A stretch of DNA of 33,056 bases from Lysobacter antibioticus HS124 (GCF_000336385.2 NZ_HG424455.1:1-33056); one strand, 5' to 3'; counted from the stretch's first letter, positions 10,152-19,910 are shown. Notes: generated by a model from the letters alone, not told the origin. Numbers and translations: made by a program.

Positions 10152-10907
10152 TTACAAGGCCCCGCCCCGGCGCCCGGGCGAGAGCGCCGTCGCGCACGGC
10201 GGCGACGCCCGTCCGGCAACCGGCACCGGCGAAACGCCGCCGCGCCAGCCTGCCGACGCGGTCGCGGCGCCGGGCAGGCGGGCGAGGATGTCGCTCATTT
10301 CCCAGGCCGCTCCTTCCTGGAACCAGAACTGGTCCACCGCGCGCGGCCACTGCCAGGGATCGTCGGCGGGCGGGAAGAAAGCCGCCAGGGTGACGGTTTC
10401 CGCGCTGGCCAGGCGCACGACCAGATCCAGGCCGTCGCGCTCGAGCTGCACCTGGTCCGGATGAACGCCGGGCTTCAGCACCAGGATGGTGAGGAACTGG
10501 CCCTCGACGTCGCTCTGGTGGATGCGGTCGTGGCCGTCGCCCAGGCCGAACACGTAGGCGTCGTTGCCCAGCTCGCCGTGCAAGGCGTCGTCGCCGCTGC
10601 CGCCGGCGAGGATGTCGTCGCCGTCGCCGGCGTACAGCGTGTCGTTGCCGCCCTCGCCCAGCAGCAGGTCGTTGCCGTCTAGGCCGTACAGCGTATCGTC
10701 GCCGGCGCCGCCGGTCAGGGTGTCGTCGCCGGTAGTGCCGGTCAGCACCTGTCCCGACAACTGCACGCGCCACAAGCGGCCGGCCGGGTAACGCAGCGCA
10801 TCGCGCGTCGCCCGGCCCCATTCCATATCGCCGACCTGGCGGACTTCGCCGGCCACCGCCGGCAGCGAAGCGAATTCGTGCTGCGGCACATCGAACAAAG
10901 CGGGCAT
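10152..10907 (-). CDS. Minimal RTX-repeat (haemolysin-type calcium-binding) protein
   Basis: This 251-aa protein has a short N-terminal part (residues 1-55, no Sec signal), then about seven to eight tandem nonapeptides of the GGxGxDxLx type at 57-129 (for example GGAGDDTLY, GEGGNDTLY, GGSGDDALH), which form a calcium-binding beta-roll. A following block, FGLGDGHDRIHQSD through FWFQEGAAWEMSDILARLPG, resembles the C-terminal domain that follows RTX rolls in large toxins and enzymes. No lipase, protease or adhesin domain is present, so the effector is unknown. RTX proteins are exported by type I systems in response to a C-terminal signal; no such exporter lies here. The ATG at 10907 has AGGAG upstream. 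The last ~40 residues are Ala/Gly/Arg-rich and less typical. Confidence 0.85.
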   Translation of the reverse strand: MPALFDVPQHEFASLPAVAGEVRQVGDMEWGRATRDALRYPAGRLWRVQLSGQVLTGTTGDDTLTGGAGDDTLYGLDGNDLLLGEGGNDTLYAGDGDDILAGGSGDDALHGELGNDAYVFGLGDGHDRIHQSDVEGQFLTILVLKPGVHPDQVQLERDGLDLVVRLASAETVTLAAFFPPADDPWQWPRAVDQFWFQEGAAWEMSDILARLPGAATASAGWRGGVSPVPVAGRASPPCATALSPGRRGGAL

Positions 10908-11039
10908 GGGACGCTCCTGTCGTGAATGCGCGGGACTCCCTCCGCGCTCGGTGCGGGCCGTGCGGCGCACGCTCGCGCGATCATTGCAGCAGAGCCGTGT
11001 CGCACAGGCGCAGACGCAGGCGAAGATCGCCTTGGATGT

Positions 11040-13157
11040 TCAGGCCGAGGCGTAACGCGCCGCGCCGCCGACCCAGCGCGCGACGATGCGCTCGGCCTGT
11101 TCCGGCGATTGCGCGAGCAGCTTCTCGCCGAGCTCCTGCACCAGCGGCAGCAGGTCGGCGTCGCGGGCCAGGTCGGCGACGCGGAAACCGGCCAGGCCGG
11201 TCTGGCGGGTGCCGAGCAGTTCGCCGGGGCCGCGCAACTCCAGATCCTTTTCGGCGATGACGAAACCGTCGTGGGTCTGGCGCATGGTCTCCAGGCGTTG
11301 CCGCGCCAAGCCCGACAGCGGCGAGCGATACAGCAGCACGCAGGTCGAGGCGGCGCTGCCACGGCCGACCCGGCCACGCAGCTGATGCAACTGGGCCAGG
11401 CCCAGGCGCTCGGCGTTCTCGACGATCATCAGCGAAGCGTTGGGCACGTCGACGCCGACTTCGATCACCGTGGTCGCGACCAGCAGATCCAGCGCGCCGT
11501 CCTTGAACGCCTGCATCACCGCCTGCTTTTCCTTGGGCTTCATGCGCCCGTGCACCAGCCCCACGCGCAGCGGCGCGAGCTGGCGCGACAGTTCTTCGAA
11601 GGTGGATTGCGCGGCCTGCGCCACCACCTCGTCGGACTCGTCGATCAAGGTGCAGACCCAATAGGCCTGGCGGCCTTCGGCGCAGGCGTTGCGGATGCGC
11701 TGGACCAGCTCGGGCCGGCGCTCTTCGCTCAGCGCCACGGTCTGCACCGGCGTGCGGCCGGGCGGCAGTTCGTCGATCGCCGACACGTCCAGGTCGGCGT
11801 AGGCGGTCATCGCCAGGGTGCGCGGGATGGGCGTGGCGGTCATCACCAGCTGATGCGGCACGATCGCGTCGTCGCCGACGCTGCCGCCGGCGCCCTTGTC
11901 GCGCAGCGCCAGGCGTTGGTGCACGCCGAAACGGTGCTGTTCGTCGACGATGGCCAGGGCCAGATCCTGGAAGGCCACGCCCTCCTGCATCAGCGCATGG
12001 GTGCCGACCACCACCTGGGCCTCGCCGGCCGCGACCTGCGCCAGCACGTTCTTGCGCGCGCGACCGGTGACCTTGCCGGCCAGCCAGGCCACGCGCACGC
12101 CCAGCGGTTCCAGCCAACGGCGCAGATTATTGAGGTGCTGCTCGGCCAGCAGCTCGGTCGGCGCCATCAGCGCGGCCTGGCGGCCGTGCTGCACCGCCAG
12201 CATCGCCGCCAGCGCGGCGACCACGGTCTTGCCGCTGCCGACGTCGCCCTGCACCAGCCGCAGCATCGGCGAAGGCTTGGCCAGGTCGGCGCGGATTTCG
12301 TCGAACACCCGCCGCTGCGCCGCGGTCAGCTTGAACGGCAGCGATTTGCGCAGGCGCTCGGCCAGCGGCAGTTGCTTCAGCGGCCGCGCGCGGTGCGCCT
12401 GCTGGCTGATGCGCTGGCGGCGCAGGCTCAGGTGATGGGCCAGCAGCTCTTCCAGCGCCAGCCGGCGTTGCGCCGGATGCCGGCCTTCGATCAGCGCGGC
12501 CACATCGGCATCGACCGGCGGCCGGTGCACGGTCAGCAGCGCTTCGCGCAGGGTCGGCAGTTTCAGTCGCCGGCGCAGCTCGCCAGGCAGCAGCTCCAGC
12601 GCAGCGTCGTCGGGCAGGCGGTCGAGGGCGAAGCCGATCAGCTTGCGCAGGGTGGCCGGGCCGATGCCTTCGATGGCCGGATACACCGGGTCCAGCGACT
12701 GCCCGAGTTCGACCTCGGCCGCGTCGTCGAGAATGCGATAGCTCGGATGGACGATCTCCAGCCCGTGCTGGCCGGGCTTGGGCGTGCCGTACAGCCGCAC
12801 CCGCGCGCCGACCCGGAACTGAGCGACCTGGGCGGCGCGGAAATGGAAGAAGCGCAACACCACCGTGCCGTGCGAATCGTCGCCGACCGCGACCCGCAGC
12901 ATCGGCCGGTAGCGGAAGCCGCGCTCGACCGCCTCCACCCGTCCTTCGACCTGCGCCGCGCTCCCCGGCTGCAGGCGCCGGATCGGGGTGAGTTGGGTGC
13001 GGTCTTCGTATTGGCGCGGCAGTTGCAGCCAGAAATCCTGCAGGGTCAGCAGCCCCCGCGCCGCCAGTTTTTCGGCCACGGCCGGGCCGACCCCGGGCAT
13101 GCGCGGCAGCGGTTGCGTGTGGAGATCGACGGCGGGACCGTCCTTACGGCTCTGCAT
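11040..13157 (-). CDS. recG: ATP-dependent DNA helicase RecG
   Basis: RecG is a monomeric superfamily 2 helicase that remodels stalled replication forks, R-loops and D-loops by branch migration. The N-terminal wedge/OB domain (about 60-160) contains VVLRFFHFRAAQVAQ and YGTPKPGQHGLEIVHP. The helicase core has Walker A GDVGSGKT (K310), the DEQH box (D405-H408), VMTATPIPRTLA, and motif VI HQLRGRVGRG followed by the RecG-type C-terminus with LRGPGELLGTRQTG. The 705-aa length is normal. The reading frame stays open well upstream of the true start; MQSRKDGP at 13157 is chosen because a candidate -10 lies six bases before it and no ribosome binding site is present. It follows the TonB receptor gene in the same direction after a 158-base gap with a hairpin. 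Confidence 0.96.
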   Translation of the reverse strand: MQSRKDGPAVDLHTQPLPRMPGVGPAVAEKLAARGLLTLQDFWLQLPRQYEDRTQLTPIRRLQPGSAAQVEGRVEAVERGFRYRPMLRVAVGDDSHGTVVLRFFHFRAAQVAQFRVGARVRLYGTPKPGQHGLEIVHPSYRILDDAAEVELGQSLDPVYPAIEGIGPATLRKLIGFALDRLPDDAALELLPGELRRRLKLPTLREALLTVHRPPVDADVAALIEGRHPAQRRLALEELLAHHLSLRRQRISQQAHRARPLKQLPLAERLRKSLPFKLTAAQRRVFDEIRADLAKPSPMLRLVQGDVGSGKTVVAALAAMLAVQHGRQAALMAPTELLAEQHLNNLRRWLEPLGVRVAWLAGKVTGRARKNVLAQVAAGEAQVVVGTHALMQEGVAFQDLALAIVDEQHRFGVHQRLALRDKGAGGSVGDDAIVPHQLVMTATPIPRTLAMTAYADLDVSAIDELPPGRTPVQTVALSEERRPELVQRIRNACAEGRQAYWVCTLIDESDEVVAQAAQSTFEELSRQLAPLRVGLVHGRMKPKEKQAVMQAFKDGALDLLVATTVIEVGVDVPNASLMIVENAERLGLAQLHQLRGRVGRGSAASTCVLLYRSPLSGLARQRLETMRQTHDGFVIAEKDLELRGPGELLGTRQTGLAGFRVADLARDADLLPLVQELGEKLLAQSPEQAERIVARWVGGAARYASA

Positions 13158-13163
13158 GGCGTA

Positions 13164-13192
13164 AGGATAGGGCCGGAACTGCGGGTCGGGAA
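13164..13192 (-). promoter_or_regulatory. Candidate recG promoter implying a leaderless mRNA
   Basis: Read leftward: TTCCCG (13192-13187), 17 bases, TATCCT (13169-13164), then only six bases before the ATG at 13157. Transcription would start at or next to the A of the start codon. The -35 is weak. Confidence 0.4.
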
Positions 13193-13278
13193 AGCGCGCG
13201 GCGCGACGTCGTCGACCGTCGACGAGGGCGCGACGGACGACGCGACCGGCGCGTTCGCTGGCGCCGCGGCGGGGGCGA

Positions 13279-13299
13279 GCGGGCGTTCGCCGCGCCCGC
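13279..13299 (-). terminator. Hairpin downstream of the TonB receptor gene
   Basis: GCGGGCG (13279-13285) pairs with CGCCCGC (13293-13299) around a 7-base loop, 17 bases past the receptor stop. It lacks a T-tract, so termination strength is doubtful. Confidence 0.35.
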
Positions 13300-13315
13300 C
13301 CGCCGGCCGAACGAG

Positions 13316-15730
13316 TCAGTACCGGGCGCTGAACTCCAGCCCGAACGTGCGCGGCTCGCTGACGCGGGCGCCGACGGTGCCGAGCACGGTCTTGCCGTAG
13401 GTGCCCAGCGCGTTGACGTACTGGTGGTCGAACAGATTGTTCGCGTAGGCGGCCAAGCCCCAGCGGCCCTGCGGCGAGGTCCAGGCCAGGCGCAGGTCGG
13501 TGCGGTTCTGCGCTTCGCCCAGGTCCAGCGCCGGGCTCACCCCGCAGCGGTTCTGCGAGCGCGACTCGTCGCTGCAGCGGACCTTGCCGCGGTAGGCGTG
13601 GCGCAGCGAGGCGCGCAGGTCGCCGCGACCGCCCAGATCCCAGCGGTAGTGCGCGCCGCCGGCGAACGACCAGTACGGCAGGCCGGTCGGGTCGCCGCTG
13701 GCGTCGATGCCGTCGGCGGTGACGTAGTTCTTGTAGGTGGAATCGATGAAGCCGGCGTTGAAGTCCAGGCCGAAGGCGTCGCTGACCTGCCAGCGCAGGT
13801 CGAAGTCCAGGCCATAGGCTTCCAGGTCGGAGGTATCGATCACGAAACGCGGGATGTCGGTGCTGTTGTCCAGCCGCACCGCCTGGCGGTTGTCGTAGAC
13901 GTAGTAGTAGACCGAGGCGTTGAGCTGCAGGCGCTGGTCCGGGAAGGCCTTCTTGATCCCGGTCTCGAAGTTCCAGACGTCCTCGTTCTCGAAGCTGCTG
14001 CCGATCTGCAGCGAGTTGAAGCCGCCGGCCTTGTAGCCCTTGGCCAGCGAGGCGAAGACCATGGTGTCGTCGTCGAAATGGTAGTCGACGACGAAGCGCG
14101 GGCTGAAATCGGTCCAACTGTCGGAAGTTCGCCGCAGGACGCCCTTGTTCATCAGCGCAGGCGGGTCGATGAAGGCGACGTCGAAGACGAAGAACTCGCG
14201 CGGGATCCCGGCCAGATCGAAGAAACCCAGCGCGTCGAGCTGGTCCAGCGCAGCGTCGAGTTCCGGCGCCGAACGCGGCGTGTTGAGCCAGCTGAACTTC
14301 TTCTCGTCGCGGGTGTAGCGCAGGCCCACGGTCAGATTGAGCTTGTCGGTGGCGTGCCAGATCACGTCGCCGAACACCGCGTAGGCGCGGGTGTCCAGGG
14401 TGTTGTTGAACTTCTCGTTCCAACGGTCGCCGAGCAGGCTGATCGGAATGCCGAGCGCGCCGAGCTGCTGGTCGACGTAGCCGAACAGGTAGCCGGTCGG
14501 GGTCGGCGCCAGGCCGAGGTTATGGACGATGGTGTCGACCGAGTCGGTCATCGCGTTGACTTCGCTGGTCTGCCTGGCGCGCTCGTCGAAATAGCTGGCG
14601 CCGGCGACCCAGTCGATCTTGTCGGTGCTGCCGGCGAACTTGAACTCCTGGTAGAAGCTGCGGTTGCTCTCGGTGTTGGTCGAGTCGACATAGAGATAGC
14701 GGCGGTTGGTACCGTCTTCTTCGACCCGGTTGAGCGAGTCGTAATCGCGCCACGAGGTGGTCGAGGTGAAGCCGCCCCAGTCGGTGCCGTGATCGACGAT
14801 CAGGGTGACGCCGTCGAAGCGCCGCGATTCCTCGTTGCCCTCGGCGTCGCTGAAGGTCGGCACCTTGCGCGGATCGAGATAGGCCGACTCGTCGACCGGC
14901 AGTGCCGGCAGGCCCGGCGCCGGCGGCAGGGCGACGATGCCGGTCGTGGCCTGCCCGAGCTGATCCAGACTCTCATGATCCCAGCTCAGCAGCACCGAGG
15001 TGCGCTCGCCGAGCCGGGTCTTGAACGCCGCGCGCGTGGCCCAGTTGTTTTCCGGATTGAGATCGCGTCCGGTCTGCGCATCCTGAATCCAGCCGTCGGC
15101 GTGATTGATCAAGGCATTGAAGCGGAACGCCGAGTTCTCGCTGACCGGCAGGTTGAGCATGCCGTCGACGTACTGCTTGCCGTGGTTGCCGACGCGCAGC
15201 TTGGCCGCCACTTCGGTCGCCGCGGTGCTGGGCTTGCGGGTCACGATCGAGATCGCGCCGGCGGCGGTATTGCGGCCGAACAAGGTGCCCTGCGGCCCTT
15301 TCAGCACTTCGATCCGCTCCACGTCGGTGAACGGCAGCAGCACGCCGCCGCCACGGCCGGCATAGACGCCGTCGACGTAGACGCCGACCGCCGGATCGGT
15401 GCCGATGCCGAAGTCGTCGGTGCTGATGCCGCGCAGTTGGAACCCGGGCTGGGTCGGCTGCTGACTGTCGACCACCAGGCCGGGCACGAAGCTGTCCAGG
15501 TCGCCCAGGTCCTGCGCGGCGACCTCGTCGATCAGCTGGTCGGTGACCACCTGCAGCGCGATCGGCACGTCCTGCAGCTCCTGCTCGCGGCTCTGCGCGG
15601 TGACGGTGATCTTGTCCAACTCCTTGGGCTGATCCGGCGTTTGCGCCGCAGCGGGCAGGAAGGCGCCACCGCACAACGCGGCGATGGCGGTGCCGGTCGC
15701 GACGACCAGGCGGTGTTTGCGCAACGACAT
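13316..15730 (-). CDS. TonB-dependent outer-membrane receptor
   Basis: An 804-aa ligand-gated outer-membrane barrel driven by TonB-ExbBD. A Sec signal peptide (MSLRKHRLVVATGTAIAALC..., cleavage likely after AAAQ near residue 30) precedes DKITVTAQSREQELQDVPIAL, a TonB-box/plug entry. The plug carries GFQLRGISTDDFGIGTDPAVG, VYVDGVYAGR, VERIEVLKGPQGTLFGRNTAAGAISIVTRKP, all standard plug blocks. The rest is a barrel (about 170-804) ending FGLEFSARY with an aromatic terminal residue. There is no N-terminal signalling domain, so it does not itself drive a sigma/anti-sigma system. GGGGAG lies upstream of the ATG. It is the third gene after the beta-helix and dihaem cytochrome lipoproteins. Resemblance is to the broad Pesticin/FyuA-like receptor type common in Sphingomonas and Xanthomonads; the ligand is unknown. 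Confidence 0.95.
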   Translation of the reverse strand: MSLRKHRLVVATGTAIAALCGGAFLPAAAQTPDQPKELDKITVTAQSREQELQDVPIALQVVTDQLIDEVAAQDLGDLDSFVPGLVVDSQQPTQPGFQLRGISTDDFGIGTDPAVGVYVDGVYAGRGGGVLLPFTDVERIEVLKGPQGTLFGRNTAAGAISIVTRKPSTAATEVAAKLRVGNHGKQYVDGMLNLPVSENSAFRFNALINHADGWIQDAQTGRDLNPENNWATRAAFKTRLGERTSVLLSWDHESLDQLGQATTGIVALPPAPGLPALPVDESAYLDPRKVPTFSDAEGNEESRRFDGVTLIVDHGTDWGGFTSTTSWRDYDSLNRVEEDGTNRRYLYVDSTNTESNRSFYQEFKFAGSTDKIDWVAGASYFDERARQTSEVNAMTDSVDTIVHNLGLAPTPTGYLFGYVDQQLGALGIPISLLGDRWNEKFNNTLDTRAYAVFGDVIWHATDKLNLTVGLRYTRDEKKFSWLNTPRSAPELDAALDQLDALGFFDLAGIPREFFVFDVAFIDPPALMNKGVLRRTSDSWTDFSPRFVVDYHFDDDTMVFASLAKGYKAGGFNSLQIGSSFENEDVWNFETGIKKAFPDQRLQLNASVYYYVYDNRQAVRLDNSTDIPRFVIDTSDLEAYGLDFDLRWQVSDAFGLDFNAGFIDSTYKNYVTADGIDASGDPTGLPYWSFAGGAHYRWDLGGRGDLRASLRHAYRGKVRCSDESRSQNRCGVSPALDLGEAQNRTDLRLAWTSPQGRWGLAAYANNLFDHQYVNALGTYGKTVLGTVGARVSEPRTFGLEFSARY

Positions 15731-15800
15731 CGAAAGCTCCCCTCTCGTTCGTTCCAGACCCGAACGCGCGTATTCGGCGCGTTCCCCAACCGCCGGGCGC

Positions 15801-16940
15801 CTAGCCGCAGCTCCCCTGCTGCGCGGTGATCCAATCGCGGATCAGTTGTACGCCCTCGGCATGCACCACGCTGCGACCGAGTTCCGGCATCATCACCGCC
15901 GGATCGTCGCTGAGCATGCGATAGACCAAAATCGATTCGTCCGGCTTGCCCGGCACCAGGCCGTAGCGGCGGTCGCCGGTGCCCTTGCCCGCTGCGATCG
16001 GCAGCTTGCAGCGCCCCAGCCGCAGCGGCTCGCGAGTGGCCGCGTCCAGCCAGAGGCCGGAGGTGTTGCCGGGCCCGCTCGGGCTGTGGCAGTGGCCGCA
16101 ATTGACGTCCAGGTACGCACGCGCCTTGGCATCCAGCGGCGCGCCCGGGTCGCGCCAGTTGGCGGCGCGCGGCGCGGCCTGCGGCGCCGGCGCACCGCGC
16201 AGGTAGCCGGCGCGGGTCCAGCGCGCGATCTGATTGGCCAAGCCGTCGTCGTAGGCGAAATCGCGATTGAGTTGGCGCGCCTTCGGTCCGATCGGCTGCA
16301 GCGCCTTGCTCTTCATGTCGGTGCCGTGGCAACCGGCGCACTGGTTCTGGTCCGGCACCTGATATTGCGCCGGTTCGCTGCGTCCGTCGGCGCCGGTCAA
16401 GCGCAACGGCACCAACTCGCCGGCGCGCATCAACCGCGCCTGAGTCTGCTGTTCGTTCCAGACATAGGGCAGCGCGATCCAACCCTCGCGACGCCGCACC
16501 AGCAACCGGGTTTCGACCAGCCGCACCTTGCTCAGCTCCAGCCCTCCGCCGCGCAGGTCCGGGCCGTCGTCGGCGCTGCGCAACACCGTATCGCCCTCGC
16601 CGCGCGGGTAGTAGAAGGTCTTACTGAGAATGGTGCCGACCGGGAAGTCGAACGCGCGCTCGGCGTCGTAGGCCGCGGCCTGCCCCTGCGGCATCCACAC
16701 CGTGCGCAGCTTGTGCGCGTAGTCGGAGAACAGCGGCGTGTTGAGGTCGTAGGGCATCACGCCCCGGTTCAGGCGCAGGCGCCCGTCGGCGACGCGCAGC
16801 AGGTTCCATTCGGCCAGATCCGCCGGCTGGCCTTCGGCGAAGAAGCGCACCGGCGGCGGCGCGGCTTCCCGCGCGCACGCCGCCAGGCACAGCGACAGCA
16901 ACAACCCGATCCAACCGCGGCCCATCGCGTTCGTTCGCAT
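15801..16940 (-). CDS. Dihaem c-type cytochrome lipoprotein (SO2930 / TIGR03806-like)
   Basis: A 379-aa lipoprotein: signal sequence with lipobox LAAC (C22). Two haem c attachment motifs are visible, CAGCH at residues 201-205 and CGHCH at 281-285, so it is exported and matured in the periplasm. The N-terminal half (about 30-195) contains NRGVMPYDLNTPLFSDYAHKLRTVWMP and a predicted beta-rich domain; with the two CxxCH sites this matches my recollection of family TIGR03806 (HNE_0200 / SO2930), which occurs next to TIGR03805 beta-helix proteins and has no known function. A late Met pair in AVMMPELG may supply an axial ligand. The ATG is three bases past the beta-helix stop, indicating one operon. 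An alternative ATG at 16925 is possible. A periplasmic electron-accepting role is inferred. Confidence 0.88.
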   Translation of the reverse strand: MRTNAMGRGWIGLLLSLCLAACAREAAPPPVRFFAEGQPADLAEWNLLRVADGRLRLNRGVMPYDLNTPLFSDYAHKLRTVWMPQGQAAAYDAERAFDFPVGTILSKTFYYPRGEGDTVLRSADDGPDLRGGGLELSKVRLVETRLLVRRREGWIALPYVWNEQQTQARLMRAGELVPLRLTGADGRSEPAQYQVPDQNQCAGCHGTDMKSKALQPIGPKARQLNRDFAYDDGLANQIARWTRAGYLRGAPAPQAAPRAANWRDPGAPLDAKARAYLDVNCGHCHSPSGPGNTSGLWLDAATREPLRLGRCKLPIAAGKGTGDRRYGLVPGKPDESILVYRMLSDDPAVMMPELGRSVVHAEGVQLIRDWITAQQGSCG

Positions 16941-16943
16941 CGA

Positions 16944-18176
<1,233 letters not shown>

Positions 18177-18204
18177 GGGTCTCTCCGGATTTGGCTTGCG
18201 GTGC

Positions 18205-18299
18205 GCGGATGCGACGCCGGTCCGCATCGCTCCGTGCCCCCGCACGGCTAAGCCAGGAGTCTCCGCCGGGGCCGTGAGCGCGCGTGAGGGCGGATGCGG
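18205..18299. promoter_or_regulatory. Repeated GCGGATGCG motifs in the divergent control region
   Basis: GCGGATGCG occurs at 18205-18213 and again at 18290-18298, 85 bases apart (about eight helical turns). A partial inverted copy, CCGCATC, stands at 18222-18228. They are the only repeated words I find between the regulator and the operon and are candidate operator half-sites. No convincing -10/-35 pair is visible in either direction. Confidence 0.35.
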
Positions 18300-18349
18300 C
18301 ACACTAGGGGGGCAATCGCGGTCAACCGTGCGGCCAGGAGCGTGGGGAG

Positions 18350-19414
18350 ATGCGCCAGCCATCCGATCGGGACCCACCCCAGGACGACATCGCGATGATG
18401 TCGCCGAACCTGCTGTGGGGTCTGCTGGAAACCGCGGACCGGCTCGGCGCGCCCAGCGACGACTGGTTCGCCGGTACCGGGCTCAGCCGCGCCCAGGTCA
18501 GCGACCCGGGCGTGCGCCTGCCCGACCGCCCCACCGCGGTGGTGATCGAACGCGCGCTGCGGGTGCTGCCGGCAAGCATCGGCCTGGACATCGGCCACGC
18601 CCAGCACATCGGCAACTTCGGCCTGCTCGGCCTGGCCATGACCACCGCGCCGACCTTCGGCGACGCACTGCAGATCGGCCTGCGCTTCACCCCGGTGGTC
18701 GGCAGCCTGATGCGCTTCGTCGAAAGCGCGTCCGAGCCCGGCACCCTGGCCTTGGCCGGCCGGATGACCCTGACCTACCCGGCGATCCACCGTTTCGTCT
18801 GCGAAGAGTTCTTCAGCAGTTGCCTGGCGCTGGCGCGCGGCCTGGTCGGCGAGCGGTTGCGGCCGCTGCGGGTCGAGTTCAGCTACCCGGCCCCGCCTTA
18901 CGAGTCGCGCTATCGCGACGTGTTCGATTGCCCGCTCGCCTTCGCCCAGCCGCAAGACCGGCTGGTGCTGGATGCGCAGTGGCTGGCCGCGCCGTTGCCG
19001 ACCCACAACCCGATCGCCTCGCGCCAGGTGCTGGCGCTGTGCGAGGCGCAGATGCCGCAAGGCCCGCTGCCCGGCGAAGTCACCGCCGCGGTGGAACGCC
19101 TGTTGCGCGCGCAACTGGCCCAGGACCCCAAGCTGGCCGGTATCGCCGCGCAGTTGCACGTCAGCGAGCGCACCCTGCGCCGCCAGCTCACCGGCGAGGG
19201 CACCAGCTTCCACGAGATCCACGACCGCCTGCGCATCGACCGGGCCTATGCCCTGCTACGCGAACGCCAGCCGACCATCGCCGCGGTCGGCGCCGCGGTC
19301 GGCTACAAGGATCCGCGCGATTTCCGCCGCGCTTTCAAGCGCCTGACCGGCGAAACGCCGCGCGCCTTGCGCGAGCGGTTTTTGTCTGGGCGGGGATTGG
19401 GAATTGGGGATTAG
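18350..19414 (+). CDS. AraC-family transcriptional regulator (OruR/ArgR-like N-terminal domain)
   Basis: A 354-aa regulator. The N-terminal ligand domain (about 20-230), with LLWGLLETADRLGAP, DIGHAQHIGNFGLLGLAMTTAPTFGDALQIGLRF and a VCEEFF segment, fits the Arabinose_bd (PF12625) type found in OruR-like activators. The C-terminal AraC domain (about 245-345) has two helix-turn-helix units: LAGIAAQLHVSERTLRRQLTGEGTSF and TIAAVGAAVGYKDPRDFRRAFKRLTGETP. AGGAG lies nine bases before the ATG. It diverges from the beta-helix/cytochrome/receptor operon and is its likely regulator; the inducer is unknown. The last eight or so residues (GRGLGIGD) and the stop codon are encoded by GGGATT repeats, so the native C-terminus has been replaced or extended. 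Confidence 0.93.
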   Translation: MRQPSDRDPPQDDIAMMSPNLLWGLLETADRLGAPSDDWFAGTGLSRAQVSDPGVRLPDRPTAVVIERALRVLPASIGLDIGHAQHIGNFGLLGLAMTTAPTFGDALQIGLRFTPVVGSLMRFVESASEPGTLALAGRMTLTYPAIHRFVCEEFFSSCLALARGLVGERLRPLRVEFSYPAPPYESRYRDVFDCPLAFAQPQDRLVLDAQWLAAPLPTHNPIASRQVLALCEAQMPQGPLPGEVTAAVERLLRAQLAQDPKLAGIAAQLHVSERTLRRQLTGEGTSFHEIHDRLRIDRAYALLRERQPTIAAVGAAVGYKDPRDFRRAFKRLTGETPRALRERFLSGRGLGIGD

Positions 19415-19456
19415 GGATTCGCGGAGCGGGGATTCGGGATTCGGGATTCGGGATTG
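19393..19456. repeat. GGGATT repeat array at the 3' end of the AraC-type gene
   Basis: About eight copies of a GGGATT-type heptamer (GGGATTC, GGGGATT, GGGATTA variants) in one orientation, interrupted by CGCGGAGCG. The stop codon TAG of the regulator gene lies within it at 19412-19414. Confidence 0.85.
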
Positions 19457-19472
19457 CCGGAGCGTAAAGCGC

Positions 19473-19498
19473 GACGGCCGCGTGGGCGGCCGTCGTTT
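19473..19498. terminator. Probable bidirectional terminator between regulator and ridA
   Basis: GACGGCCG (19473-19480) pairs with CGGCCGTC (19487-19494) around a 6-base loop, followed by GTTTCG on the plus strand and GCGCTTT on the minus strand. It sits between two convergent genes; the T-tracts are short. Confidence 0.6.
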
Positions 19499-19521
19499 CG
19501 AGCGGTGTTCGACGCTGCGGC

Positions 19522-19905
19522 TCAGCGCAGGACCAGGATCGCGTCGACTTCGAACCCGACGCCGCGCGGCAGGGCCGAGACTTCGACCGTCGAGCGCGCC
19601 GGATACGGCGGGTTGAAGTACTCGCCCATCACCGAATTGACCTTGCCGAACGCGCCCAGGTCGGTGAGGTAGAGGCCGAGCCGGACCACGTCGGCCAGCG
19701 AGCCGCCGGCGGCTTCGCACACCGCCTTGAGGTTCTGGAACGCGCGATGCGCCTGCGCCTCGATATCGCCCTCGATGACCAGGCCGCTGGCCGGGTCGAG
19801 CGGAATCTGGCCGGACAGATACACCGTGTCGCCGACGCGCACGGCCTGGGAGTACGGGCCGATCGCGGCCGGGGCTTGGTCGGTGTGGATGATTTCTCGG
19901 GACAT
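19522..19905 (-). CDS. ridA: RidA family enamine/imine deaminase
   Basis: RidA hydrolyses reactive 2-aminoacrylate/imine intermediates released by PLP enzymes, protecting cytoplasmic enzymes. The 127-aa product carries the family landmarks: [64 protein letters not shown] and the C-terminal [23 protein letters not shown], in which the Arg of PARS is the substrate-carboxylate binder and the late Glu (E of FEVDAI) is the conserved acidic residue. It follows spoT in the same direction, a common gammaproteobacterial arrangement. The start at 19905 is five bases from a GGGATT-type element that fills the spoT-ridA gap, so there is no Shine-Dalgarno sequence; initiation may rely on coupling or an unstructured leader. 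Confidence 0.96.
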   Translation of the reverse strand: MSREIIHTDQAPAAIGPYSQAVRVGDTVYLSGQIPLDPASGLVIEGDIEAQAHRAFQNLKAVCEAAGGSLADVVRLGLYLTDLGAFGKVNSVMGEYFNPPYPARSTVEVSALPRGVGFEVDAILVLR

Positions 19906-19910
19906 GGTTT

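Noticed and set aside
10926-13400. 824-codon plus-strand frame opposite recG
   Set aside because: Antisense shadow of recG; no family resemblance and no ribosome binding site.
13424-15829. 801-codon plus-strand frame opposite the TonB receptor
   Set aside because: Val/Asp/Gln/Arg-rich antisense shadow of a well-formed receptor gene.
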